Assembly: GCF_015207375.1 (NCBI RefSeq)
Contig: NZ_JADEWY010000002.1
Location: forward strand, 45,979 to 109,978
Origin: Coleofasciculus sp. LEGE 07092
GTDB taxonomy: Bacteria > Cyanobacteriota > Cyanobacteriia > Cyanobacteriales > Coleofasciculaceae
Reading direction: 5' to 3'
DNA length: 64,000 nucleotides
Both the position numbers and the translations under genes were made by a program. This document shows, piece after piece, positions 42,912 to 51,432 of this stretch (position 1 is the stretch's first letter; each line of letters starts with the position of its first letter). The notes under the pieces are model-generated. The model made no database searches. It was given only the letters and a program-made list of their open reading frames with translations, and had not been told where the DNA came from.

Positions 42912-44399
42912 ATGTCATCAGTTAATGGCGTAATGATGCAGTATTTCCACTGGTATATTGATTCCAATCTAATCCTGTGGAATGAGGTTAAAAATAAGGC
43001 ACAAGAATTAGCCGATGCTGGTTTTACCGCCCTGTGGCTCCCCCCAGCTTACAAAGGAATGGGGGGAACCTATGATGTTGGGTATGCTGTGTATGATATG
43101 TACGATCTAGGGGAATTTGATCAACATGGCACACTTCGCACTAAATATGGCACACGGGAGCAATATTTAGATGCCATCAACGCCTTACACAGTTCCAGCA
43201 TTCAAGTCTACGCCGATACTGTTCTCAATCACCGGATGGGGGGCGACGCAACAGAAGTTGCTAAAGCAACACCCTTTTCTGAAAACGATCGCCTCTATCC
43301 CAAAGGATGGATGCGAGATATCCAAGCCTACTCCCATTTTAAGTTTCCGGGTCGTCAGAGCAAGTATTCTGACTTTGAGTGGCACTGGTGGCACTTCGAT
43401 GCGGTTGATTACGATGACTACACCAAAGAACAAAACACTCTGTATCTGTTTGAAGGAAAACAGTTTGATGATTATGTTGCCCTTGAGAAAGGAAACTTTG
43501 CTTACTTGATGGGATGCGATCTTGACTTTCAGAGTCAGGATGTGCGAGATGAAGTCACTCGCTGGGGTAAATGGTATCTCGATACAACAGGGGCTGATGG
43601 TTTTCGTCTGGATGCTATCAAGCATATTTCATCCTGGTTCTTCCCGAATTGGATTGATGAGATGAAATATCATGCTGGCAAAGATTTGTTTGTCGTGGGG
43701 GAGTATTGGTTCAACGATATCGGCACTCTCCATTGGTATGTCAATGCAGTTAATGGCAAAATGTCTGTGTTTGATGTGCCATTACATTACAACTTCTATT
43801 ACGCCAGTAAGTCGGGTGGAAACTTCGATATGAGCCGTATCTTTGATGGTACGATGATGCAGCAACGTCCGACTCATGCCGTTACTTTTGTCGAAAACCA
43901 CGATTCTCAGCCCTTACAGTCACTCGAATCACCCATCGAACCCTGGTTTAAACCCTTAGCCTATGCCCTAATTCTTTTGCGTCAAGAAGGTTATCCCTGT
44001 ATTTTTTACGCCGACTATTATGGCGCAACCTATGAAGATAAGGGCTATAAAATTGATTTAGGTTTCTACCAATATCTCGGTCAATACTATCCCCTTCGCC
44101 CTTTACTTGACAAGTTGCTATACGCTCGTAAACACTATGCCTACGGCGCTCAATATAGCTATATTGATCATTACAATACAATTGGTTGGACTTGCTTAGG
44201 CGACGCCGAACATCCGAAAGCCATGGCAGTGATTATGAGTGATAGTGTGGCTGGCTACAAGTGGATGGAAGTTGGCAAACCCAACACTAAGTTTTACGAT
44301 TTAACTGAAATCATTAAAGAACCTGTTTATACGAATGAATGGGGTTGGGGTGAATTCCGTTGTAATGGGGGTTCGGTTTCAGTTTGGGTACAGGAATAA
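42912..44399 (+). CDS. amyA: Cytoplasmic alpha-amylase (GH13)
   Basis: 495 residues without signal peptide, matching the GH13_5 cytoplasmic amylases. It begins NGVMMQYFHWYIDSNLILWN. The conserved regions are YADTVLNHRMGG (about 100-111), GFRLDAIKHIS with nucleophile D234, VVGEYWF with acid/base E264, and FVENHDSQP with D331. It would hydrolyse alpha-1,4 links in glycogen or maltodextrins. The gene stands alone; a small inverted-repeat element with a 10-bp duplication lies directly after its stop. Confidence 0.95.
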   Translation: MSSVNGVMMQYFHWYIDSNLILWNEVKNKAQELADAGFTALWLPPAYKGMGGTYDVGYAVYDMYDLGEFDQHGTLRTKYGTREQYLDAINALHSSSIQVYADTVLNHRMGGDATEVAKATPFSENDRLYPKGWMRDIQAYSHFKFPGRQSKYSDFEWHWWHFDAVDYDDYTKEQNTLYLFEGKQFDDYVALEKGNFAYLMGCDLDFQSQDVRDEVTRWGKWYLDTTGADGFRLDAIKHISSWFFPNWIDEMKYHAGKDLFVVGEYWFNDIGTLHWYVNAVNGKMSVFDVPLHYNFYYASKSGGNFDMSRIFDGTMMQQRPTHAVTFVENHDSQPLQSLESPIEPWFKPLAYALILLRQEGYPCIFYADYYGATYEDKGYKIDLGFYQYLGQYYPLRPLLDKLLYARKHYAYGAQYSYIDHYNTIGWTCLGDAEHPKAMAVIMSDSVAGYKWMEVGKPNTKFYDLTEIIKEPVYTNEWGWGEFRCNGGSVSVWVQE

Positions 44400-44403
44400 C
44401 TTT

Positions 44404-44500
44404 CATCTAAGAGGAATGCCACTGACTCAGGGAGATCCAAGACACAAATTATCCCGTAGGATAGGCAGATGCCTTAAGTCAGTGCCATTCCATCTAAGAG
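44404..44500. mobile_element. 77-bp MITE with 10-bp target-site duplication
   Basis: CATCTAAGAG occurs at 44404-44413 and again at 44491-44500, directly flanking a 77-bp element (44414-44490). Its ends are imperfect inverted repeats of 17 bp: GAATGCCACTGACTCAG and, on the other strand, GAATGGCACTGACTTAA, differing at three positions. There is no coding capacity. The 10-bp duplication suggests mobilisation by an IS4-like transposase. It inserted just 4 bp after the amylase stop. Confidence 0.75.
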
Positions 44501-44622
44501 AGTACGTCTGTTTCTGCTGCGACACACTCATTGGACAGACAAATAATAAAGCTTGAGGAATAGGTTTAAAAGCCTAGATATGAGATTATTGAAAAAGGTT
44601 TTTCTTTCTCTGGAATGAACAA

Positions 44623-44723
44623 TACCAAATGGGTTTTAATTTGGCACATATTCTCTCTTTCTCCCCCCTTAACAAGGGGGGCTGGGGGGGTTCCAGATGT
44701 GCCATTGAAAAAGCCAATTGGTA
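44623..44723. repeat. Second imperfect inverted-repeat element with internal C/G hairpin
   Basis: TACCAAATGGGTTTTAATTT... (from 44623) mirrors ...GAAAAAGCCAATTGGTA (to about 44723), with matching inner arms TTGGCACAT and ATGTGCCA. In the middle lies CCCCCCTT/AAGGGGGG around a 3-base loop (44663-44681). It may be another MITE, or the terminator region of the amylase. The boundaries are approximate. Confidence 0.4.
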
Positions 44724-44775
44724 GAACAGGAAAAAAACCACTAACAGCCCGTGTACCTCATCAAGTTAAAAACTA

Positions 44776-45810
44776 ATGATTATTAATGTTATTAATTTTT
44801 GCATTAAAGTTTTCAATCTATTCTTACTTTTAAGCGTATCTTGCTTGGCAACAATTGTTTATATCGCTTCATTTGTGGGAGTAATACCCGCCATTCTGAA
44901 GCACAAGTACACTCGTGCCTTAGCGTATAACAAAAAAGGACTGGATTGCTACCAGTTTCAGAACTATCAAGATGCCATTGATTCCTATGACAAAGCCCTA
45001 GAAGTTTACCCGAAATTATATCATGCTCACTACAACCGGGCAAATACTTTTTACGAACTTAACGACTATCAAAAAGTTATTGAAGATTACACTCAAGCGA
45101 TTGCCATTAAGCCTAATTATGCGGAAGCTTATAACAATAGAGCTAATACTTACTACACTTTAAAAAACTATCAAAAAGCCTTAGAAGATTACAGTCATGC
45201 TATTGGAGTAAATCCTGACTATTGTAAAGCCTATTATAATAGAGCGAATGCTCATTATACTTTAAGAAATTATGCAGAAGCAATTGAAGATTATAGTCAA
45301 GCGATCGCTCTCAATTCCAACTACGCTGAAGCCTACAATAATCGAGGGAATATTTATTACTGTCTCAAACAGTACCAAAAAGCGATTGAAGATTACAATC
45401 AAGCTATTGACCTTAATCCCAACTACGCTGACGCTTACAGTAACCGGGGAAATACCTATTACGACTCAAGCAATTATAAAAAAGCAATTGAAGATTATAG
45501 TCAAGCTATTACTCTCAATCCTGACAGGCATGAAGCCTACAATAACCGAGGGAATGCCTATTACAATCTAAAACAGTATCAAAACGCCGTTGAAAATTGT
45601 GATCAGGCTATTACCCTTAATCCTAATTATATTGAAGCCTACTACAATCGAGGATTAGCGCAAAACAAACTAAATAACCCAGAGGACGCTGTAACAGATT
45701 TTCAAAAGGCTTTAGAATTGGTGAAGCAGCAAGGGGATACCGTTCTTTACCAGGAAATACAAGAAACTCTACAAAAATTACCGTTAAGTCGGCAAATCAG
45801 CTCTCCTTAA
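44776..45810 (+). CDS. Membrane-anchored TPR protein
   Basis: 344 residues. A long N-terminal hydrophobic stretch (INFCIKVFNLFLLLSVSCLA followed by TIVYIASFVGVIPAI) anchors it in a membrane. Eight TPRs of 34 residues follow, most with the Tyr/Asn-rich pattern EAYNNRGNAYYNLKQYQ, typical of cyanobacteria. They run to about residue 320. The end overlaps the convergent peptidoglycan-binding gene by 4 bp. It likely serves as a scaffold for a membrane complex; no partner can be named. Confidence 0.85.
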   Translation: MIINVINFCIKVFNLFLLLSVSCLATIVYIASFVGVIPAILKHKYTRALAYNKKGLDCYQFQNYQDAIDSYDKALEVYPKLYHAHYNRANTFYELNDYQKVIEDYTQAIAIKPNYAEAYNNRANTYYTLKNYQKALEDYSHAIGVNPDYCKAYYNRANAHYTLRNYAEAIEDYSQAIALNSNYAEAYNNRGNIYYCLKQYQKAIEDYNQAIDLNPNYADAYSNRGNTYYDSSNYKKAIEDYSQAITLNPDRHEAYNNRGNAYYNLKQYQNAVENCDQAITLNPNYIEAYYNRGLAQNKLNNPEDAVTDFQKALELVKQQGDTVLYQEIQETLQKLPLSRQISSP

Positions 45811-46337
45811 AAATGAGCAGGAGTAAGGGCTTCTTCGCCGTGAAGCCGATGATGCACCTGACTCAATGCGTACCAAGTTTGCTCGTCAACAATGCCATCA
45901 ACAAGCAAACCCTGGCGCTTTTGGAAGGAGCGGACAGCCAGTTCAGTGCGATCGCCAAAATCACCATCAACCGGAGCCTGATAGTCTCCAGTTAACCGCA
46001 GCACCAACTGCAAGGTAATCACAGTTGTATCCTTACTTCCTAAGCGCAGGACAGGCATATTAACAGGTGCGCCACTAAACAGAGCTGTCCAAGTCAGGGA
46101 ACCAACGATGCCATCCTCTCTGAGAAAAACACTGTGCTGGAAGTCTATCACGGCATCGCGGACGGACATATCGAAAAAACCGCCGATGGGTCCAGTGTAG
46201 GTGCCGCGATGGGTCAGTAATTTTTGTAATTCTACAACGCTTGTCCCCACAGAACCCATTTGTAGTACAGGTTTATTAGCGGCAGATGTAGCGATCGCAT
46301 GAGCCTTATGCGTTTCCTTATCGATTAGAGCTTGCAT
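45807..46337 (-). CDS. Protein with two peptidoglycan-binding (PG_binding_1) domains
   Basis: 176 residues. Two copies of the three-helix PG_binding_1 domain are seen: residues 24-87 (LQMGSVGTSVVELQKLLTHR ... DGIVGSLTWTAL) and 95-160 (LRLGSKDTTVITLQLVLRLT ... DGIVDEQTWYAL). There is no catalytic domain. The N-terminus (MQALIDKETHKAHAIATSAA) is not a clear signal peptide. It probably binds cell wall or acts as an adaptor. It is convergent to the TPR gene with a 4-bp overlap. Confidence 0.88.
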   Translation of the reverse strand: MQALIDKETHKAHAIATSAANKPVLQMGSVGTSVVELQKLLTHRGTYTGPIGGFFDMSVRDAVIDFQHSVFLREDGIVGSLTWTALFSGAPVNMPVLRLGSKDTTVITLQLVLRLTGDYQAPVDGDFGDRTELAVRSFQKRQGLLVDGIVDEQTWYALSQVHHRLHGEEALTPAHF

Positions 46338-46674
46338 GGTATATCCTTCATGAGCGGCTATCTACAGCTATCCAGGTACTGTTGATCTCTACAACCCCAC
46401 GTTCTCTAACAAGTTCAACGGTATAAGAGTAAGGGGAATCTATAACGTCAATCCTACTGTAGAATTACCTAACCTGAAACCATGAGGAAGGAATAATTCA
46501 TAGATAGGGCTGGTGAAGCGATAAGGAAAAGCGATTGCGCCTGAGAGGGAAGACTCAAGGATGCGATCGCTTAATCAAATTTAACGGATTTTATCTGTGT
46601 AGCTGCGGTTACTTAAACAGAAGCTTTACAACCCCTAAGCTGACCGTTAAGTCAACTCATGAGATGAGTACTAT
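46338..46674. other. Intergenic region of about 340 bp
   Basis: It holds the upstream region of the peptidoglycan-binding gene and the 3' flank of the subtilase gene. A GCGATCGC site lies near 46562. No gene, element or convincing terminator was seen. Confidence 0.4.
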
Positions 46675-49600
46675 CTAGGCGAGGATAAAATCACTGCTGT
46701 TGAGGGCATTCGCTTGAATTCCGGTTAAGATAGCGAGGTCTGTATTGAAGGCACTAATACGAGTATCATTGCCATCTTGAATCAGGTCGAGTTGTTGGAA
46801 CGTGATACCTAGACCACGAATGCCAATCCGGTCAATCTCTAGCTCAAAGTCGGTAATCGTGTGAGCCGCACTAGGAACAAAGCCATTAACAATCCAGAAC
46901 TGTTCTGCACCATTACCGCCCGTCATGGTACTACCACCATTACCACCGAACAATAGATCATCACCATCGCCGCCCGAGAGTTGGTCATTGAAACCAGCAA
47001 TGAGGATATCATCACCTTTGCCGCCATCAAGACTGTTATTGCCTGAACCGAACGAGGCATTAAGAATATCATCGCCATCGCCACCTGACAATTGGTCATT
47101 GAAGCCAGCTAAGAGATTATCATCACCTTTGCCACCATCAAGGCTGTTATTTCCTGTACCAACAGAAGCATTAAGGATATCATCGCCGTCACCGCCCAAA
47201 AGTTGGTCATTCGAGCCAGCGAAGAGGTTGTCGTCACCTTTACCACCATCAAGCAGATTGTTCCCGCTACCATTAATGGCATTGAGGATATCTTCACCCT
47301 TGCCGCCTAATAGGTGATCATTAGAACCAGCCAAGAGAACATCGTCACCATTGCCCCCATCAAGCAGGTTATTTCCGCCACCACTGGAAGCATCAAGGGT
47401 GTCATGACCACTGCCACCAAATAACTGATCGTTGAGGTTGGCTAACAGTTCATCGTTGCCTTTACCACCATCGAGCAGGTTATTTCCCGCACCATTGGAT
47501 ACATCCAGGCGATCATTGCCAGCTTCACCAAATAATTGGTCGTAGCTATTCCCGATCAGGGTATCATTACCTTTACCGCCGTAGAATTGATTCCCACCAG
47601 CGCTGCCTGAGCCATCAACCTCATCGTTCCCAGCCAGGGCAAAAACGATGACGGGACTGTCAGTAATGGTGAGAACATCATTGCCACTGGTGCCAAAAAT
47701 CGGAGTGGGAGGAATTTTTTGGTTGCCAAAGTCGATGTTCGTGACGGTATCACCAGGGCTGAGAGTTACCTTCTGGCTACCACTGATAGGAAGTGAATTA
47801 CCCGTGAATGATAAGTTGTCAACCAGCAATCCTGAGTCAACAGCGGTATCTCCTACGTCCACAACCCCGATTCCCAGGGTAAAAGTACCAGCGGTTTGGA
47901 AAGTATAGGAGAAGGTGTCAAATCCAGTCTCTTCATTAAAAATGGTGGGAGAGGACACAAAAGAGCTATTTGTATTAGCCAGTGTGTTTAAGGTGTTCGA
48001 GACAATCGAAACGAAGCCAAAATCGTTGAAGGAAGTGGGCGTAGCTTCATTCGTGAGGAAGTTCCAATCAAAGCTCAATTGAGTGCCAGCCGACACAGTG
48101 ACTGTTTGTTTGAGCGCTGAACCAACAGTGGCATTGCCATTGCCCAAACTATCTAAGCTTCCGGAAGTCAACCCTAAGAAAGTTTCTAGTTGGGCATCGC
48201 TTACAGAAGCACCGCCGTTAGTGAGTAACGCCTGATTAGTTCCCTCGGTTGGACCCGAACCAAAAGCAGATGTCTCGATAGTAGCGTTACCAGTTGTTTG
48301 CCAAGGATCGAAGATGCCCGTTTCAAAACCACCGTTAAAACCAGGGGAAGTCTGCTTCCAACCGGGTTTTAGCACCTCGGCAACGGTGTAAGTACCTGGA
48401 TTCAGGTTCGTGAAGGTATAGTTACCCTGGATATCGGTTTTCGTAGATGTCTCACCGGAATCGAGTTGACCGTTTTGATTATCATCTAAGTAAATTGTCC
48501 AGCCTGCCAAACCTGGCTCATTGGCATCTTGTTTTCCATCCCCATTGAAATCATTCCACTTACTGCCGCTAATTTCTCCTGGCTGAGGTACTCCAATAAA
48601 CACATTATCGATCGCCCAGTTATCGAAGCCATTACCACTATGATTGATTTGACGCCAGCGGAAACTGGTGCTACTGGTTTGGGCTGCGGTGGGAACTGTT
48701 TCGCTAAGTGTTGTCCAACTGGTGAAGTCTTCCGTGTCATAGAGTCCGAGTTGAGTCCAACCGCTACCACCATTGACGGAATATTCCAGTACTACATCTT
48801 CCCCTGGATCGGCATTTTCTCCACCATTAGAGCTATCGCCAAAGATTAGGTCGAAGAAGACTGTACCACCACTAGAGACATCCACAAAGTTGGTGGTGGC
48901 AAAGCGGGAGTTTCCGCCGGGAGAGCCATTGTTAAACCACAAGGAATTCCCATCACTACCCACAAAGTTGCTATTGGCTGTGCCGTTGGTGATGGTTGAC
49001 CATTGGCTATTGTCAATGTCTGGATCAAAGTCATCAACAACGCTGTTGAGGATCGGTGGTCCAACAGTTACATTGTCTATTGCCCAGTTATCGAAGTTAA
49101 TACCACTGTGAGCGATTTGCCGCCAACGGAAGTTGGTGCTACTCGTCTGAGCTACAGTGGGAATCGTCTCCGTTAGAGTTGTCCAAGTGGTGAAGGCTTC
49201 AGTATCGTAAAGACCAAATTGGTTCCAAGTGCTGCCATTATTAATAGAATATTCCAGCACCACGTCTTCCCCTGGATCGGCATTCTCGCCACCATTGAAA
49301 CCATCGCCAAAGATCAGGTCAAAGGTAATCGTGCCGCCATTAGCGACATCTACCAGGTTGGTGATGGCAAAACGAGAGTTACCGCCAGGAGAACCATTGT
49401 TAAACCAAAGCGAGTTCCCATCACTGCCAACAAAGTTGCTATTGGCTGTACCGTTAGTGATGTTTGACCATTGGCTATTGTCAATGTCTGGGTCAAAGTC
49501 ATCAAAGATTACGGGAAGAACTGAAGGAGGGGTAGAGCCAGTGAGGGCACTGTAGGCATTGAGCCGCCCACCTGAAACAGTTATTCCTTGTAATGCTGGA

Positions 49601-50916
49601 ATTGGGTCAACGGTTGCCAGGATGCGATCCTTGACCTGCTGGGCAGTTAGCGTTGGGTCTTGAGACAAAATCAAACTGGCAACGCCTGCTACGTGAGGGC
49701 TTGCCATAGACGTTCCACTCTTGAAACCGTATCCACCCCCAGGAATGGTGCTGTACACAGAAGAGCCTGGTGCCCCTAAATCTACGGAAGTAAGTCCGTA
49801 ATTGGAAGTGCCAGACAACTGCTCGTTATGATTTGTGTTAGCTACGGAAATGATGTTATCCAGGTTGTAGCTGGAGGGGTAATGGGGGGAGAAGTCGGTA
49901 TCTTGACCACTATTCCCGGCGGCGGCAATGAATAACTGTCCGGCTGCACCAGCCGCCGCGATCGCATCAGACAACCCCTGGGAAAAGCCGCCACCACCCC
50001 AGCTATTGTTGGTTAGGTTAGCGCCCATCATCGTGGCATATTCGACTGCCTGAATCGCATCGAAGGTATTGCCGAAACCCGATGCGCCTAGGAACTTGAG
50101 CGCCATAATATCAGCCGACCAACTGACACCCGTCACACCGATACCATTGTTTCCTTCGGCGGCGATTGTTCCGGCTACATGAGTGCCATGACTGTTATCG
50201 TCAAATGGGTCGTTATCATCATTGGCAAAGTCCCAACCGTAGATATCATCAACGTAGCCGTTATTATCATCATCAATCCCATTTCCGGCAATTTCTCCCG
50301 GATTTGTCCACATATTGTCGTTGAGATCGGGATGGTTATAGTCCACCCCGGTATCAATTACCCCAACGACTACGTTGTTTCCGGTTTCAATATCCCAGGC
50401 TTCGGGAGCGTCAATGTCAGCGTCAGCCGTACCACCTGTCTGTCCGGTATTGTTTAGCCCCCAAAGTTCATTGAATTCGGGGTCGTTTGGGACTGTTGTA
50501 TTGATAGAAACGATATAATTGGGTTCGATATATTCAACGGCAGGATCATCCCCATAAAGCGCCATGGCTTCGGCGACGCTCATCCCTTTGATTTCCCAAA
50601 GCTCAATGCCCATTGTTTGAGTGGACTCTATCACCTTAGCGCCAAGGCTTGTTTTGAGAGCGTTAATCTGATTAGTTGACGCAATTGATGGGTTAAGTTT
50701 AATAATCACCTCACCGGAGGCGTAGTCTGTTCCTTCTACACCCATTGTGCTAGAGAGTTCTTGCACTAAGGCTTGCAACTCTAATGGCTCCATCTCGCGC
50801 TTGGGCAAAACTGCTACCTGATCAGTACTATCGTCTTCTACTTCTACTGAACCATTGAGTTCAACTTGGCTGTCGTCGAATTGATCGAATGAATCCTGAA
50901 CTGGCATAGTTTTCAT
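46675..50916 (-). CDS. Secreted subtilisin-like protease with reelin-like, SdrD-B and RTX repeats
   Basis: 1413 residues. A propeptide (60-140) precedes a full S8 catalytic domain: D188 (GVIDTGVDYNHPDL), H243 (NSHGTHVAGTIA) and S403 (SGTSMASPHVAG). Then come two near-identical domains of about 150 residues (VDDFDPDIDNSQWSTITNGT ..., ... NFDNWAIDNV), resembling reelin-type repeats. An SdrD-B-like unit follows (SGSKWNDFNGDGKQDANEPG), then another sandwich domain and about six 37-residue RTX-type calcium repeats (GGKGDDNLLAG). The end is TITDFELEIDRIGIRG ... SSDFILA. There is no N-terminal signal, so type I secretion through the C-terminus is expected. It probably acts outside the cell or in maturation of surface proteins. 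Confidence 0.9.
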   Translation of the reverse strand: MKTMPVQDSFDQFDDSQVELNGSVEVEDDSTDQVAVLPKREMEPLELQALVQELSSTMGVEGTDYASGEVIIKLNPSIASTNQINALKTSLGAKVIESTQTMGIELWEIKGMSVAEAMALYGDDPAVEYIEPNYIVSINTTVPNDPEFNELWGLNNTGQTGGTADADIDAPEAWDIETGNNVVVGVIDTGVDYNHPDLNDNMWTNPGEIAGNGIDDDNNGYVDDIYGWDFANDDNDPFDDNSHGTHVAGTIAAEGNNGIGVTGVSWSADIMALKFLGASGFGNTFDAIQAVEYATMMGANLTNNSWGGGGFSQGLSDAIAAAGAAGQLFIAAAGNSGQDTDFSPHYPSSYNLDNIISVANTNHNEQLSGTSNYGLTSVDLGAPGSSVYSTIPGGGYGFKSGTSMASPHVAGVASLILSQDPTLTAQQVKDRILATVDPIPALQGITVSGGRLNAYSALTGSTPPSVLPVIFDDFDPDIDNSQWSNITNGTANSNFVGSDGNSLWFNNGSPGGNSRFAITNLVDVANGGTITFDLIFGDGFNGGENADPGEDVVLEYSINNGSTWNQFGLYDTEAFTTWTTLTETIPTVAQTSSTNFRWRQIAHSGINFDNWAIDNVTVGPPILNSVVDDFDPDIDNSQWSTITNGTANSNFVGSDGNSLWFNNGSPGGNSRFATTNFVDVSSGGTVFFDLIFGDSSNGGENADPGEDVVLEYSVNGGSGWTQLGLYDTEDFTSWTTLSETVPTAAQTSSTSFRWRQINHSGNGFDNWAIDNVFIGVPQPGEISGSKWNDFNGDGKQDANEPGLAGWTIYLDDNQNGQLDSGETSTKTDIQGNYTFTNLNPGTYTVAEVLKPGWKQTSPGFNGGFETGIFDPWQTTGNATIETSAFGSGPTEGTNQALLTNGGASVSDAQLETFLGLTSGSLDSLGNGNATVGSALKQTVTVSAGTQLSFDWNFLTNEATPTSFNDFGFVSIVSNTLNTLANTNSSFVSSPTIFNEETGFDTFSYTFQTAGTFTLGIGVVDVGDTAVDSGLLVDNLSFTGNSLPISGSQKVTLSPGDTVTNIDFGNQKIPPTPIFGTSGNDVLTITDSPVIVFALAGNDEVDGSGSAGGNQFYGGKGNDTLIGNSYDQLFGEAGNDRLDVSNGAGNNLLDGGKGNDELLANLNDQLFGGSGHDTLDASSGGGNNLLDGGNGDDVLLAGSNDHLLGGKGEDILNAINGSGNNLLDGGKGDDNLFAGSNDQLLGGDGDDILNASVGTGNNSLDGGKGDDNLLAGFNDQLSGGDGDDILNASFGSGNNSLDGGKGDDILIAGFNDQLSGGDGDDLLFGGNGGSTMTGGNGAEQFWIVNGFVPSAAHTITDFELEIDRIGIRGLGITFQQLDLIQDGNDTRISAFNTDLAILTGIQANALNSSDFILA
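46930..47560. repeat. 111-bp tandem repeats coding for the RTX region
   Basis: Units of 111 bp (37 codons) repeat about six times within the protease gene, for example beginning at 46970 and 47081. They alternate two GGxGxD-type loops per unit. Sequence drift between units is moderate, highest at the edges. Confidence 0.7.
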
Positions 50917-51432
50917 TCCTTCTATTTTTACTGGAAATACTCTACCTGGCGCTTTCTCTACTTTAGTACCTAAACCCTAAAAAATTTACCTTACTTAACT
51001 TATGGGCATAGTAATTATCCTCTGAAACTCTTTTTATCTGAAGGTTACAAGATTCCCTGCAAAAATCCTAGTTAAATTTCTGCAACTTGCTTCACTAATT
51101 ACTCTGGATAGGGCGGCGGGTTTTACGCACAAATTCGCTTTTTGTTACAAAACTTGACTAATGCCTAAAATTACGATCAAGTTTCGCGGTTCAGAACCCT
51201 TATCCTGTAAAGCTTAGAGACTTGATGGCAACAGCCATCCGTCAATCCTTAAATAAGTTTTGGTTACTTAAAGTATTGCTTTGCAACTTATTAAGATGTC
51301 TATTCACAAGCGTGTATCTTTTGTCTATTCACAGGTGTGTATGGATCGCCAGTACCGATAGCATACCTTCAGAATTTATATATAAATTTTTGTAAAGATA
51401 ATGAAATCTTTCGTAAAACGCTTATATGAGTG
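50917..51432. other. Intergenic region of about 515 bp upstream of the protease gene
   Basis: No coding sequence is supported. It contains two direct repeats of 20 bp (51298-51342) and AT-rich sequence towards 51360-51420. The protease promoter should lie here. No clear -35/-10 pair was chosen. Confidence 0.4.
51298..51342. repeat. Two 20-bp direct repeats, 25 bp apart start to start
   Basis: GTCTATTCACAAGCGTGTAT (51298-51317) and GTCTATTCACAGGTGTGTAT (51323-51342) differ at two positions. They lie about 380 bp upstream of the protease start. The 25-bp period is not a whole number of helical turns, so a paired operator is possible but not typical. Confidence 0.5.

Noticed and set aside
46930..47560. 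111-bp repeats resembling a satellite
   Set aside because: They encode the RTX calcium-binding units of the protease in frame.
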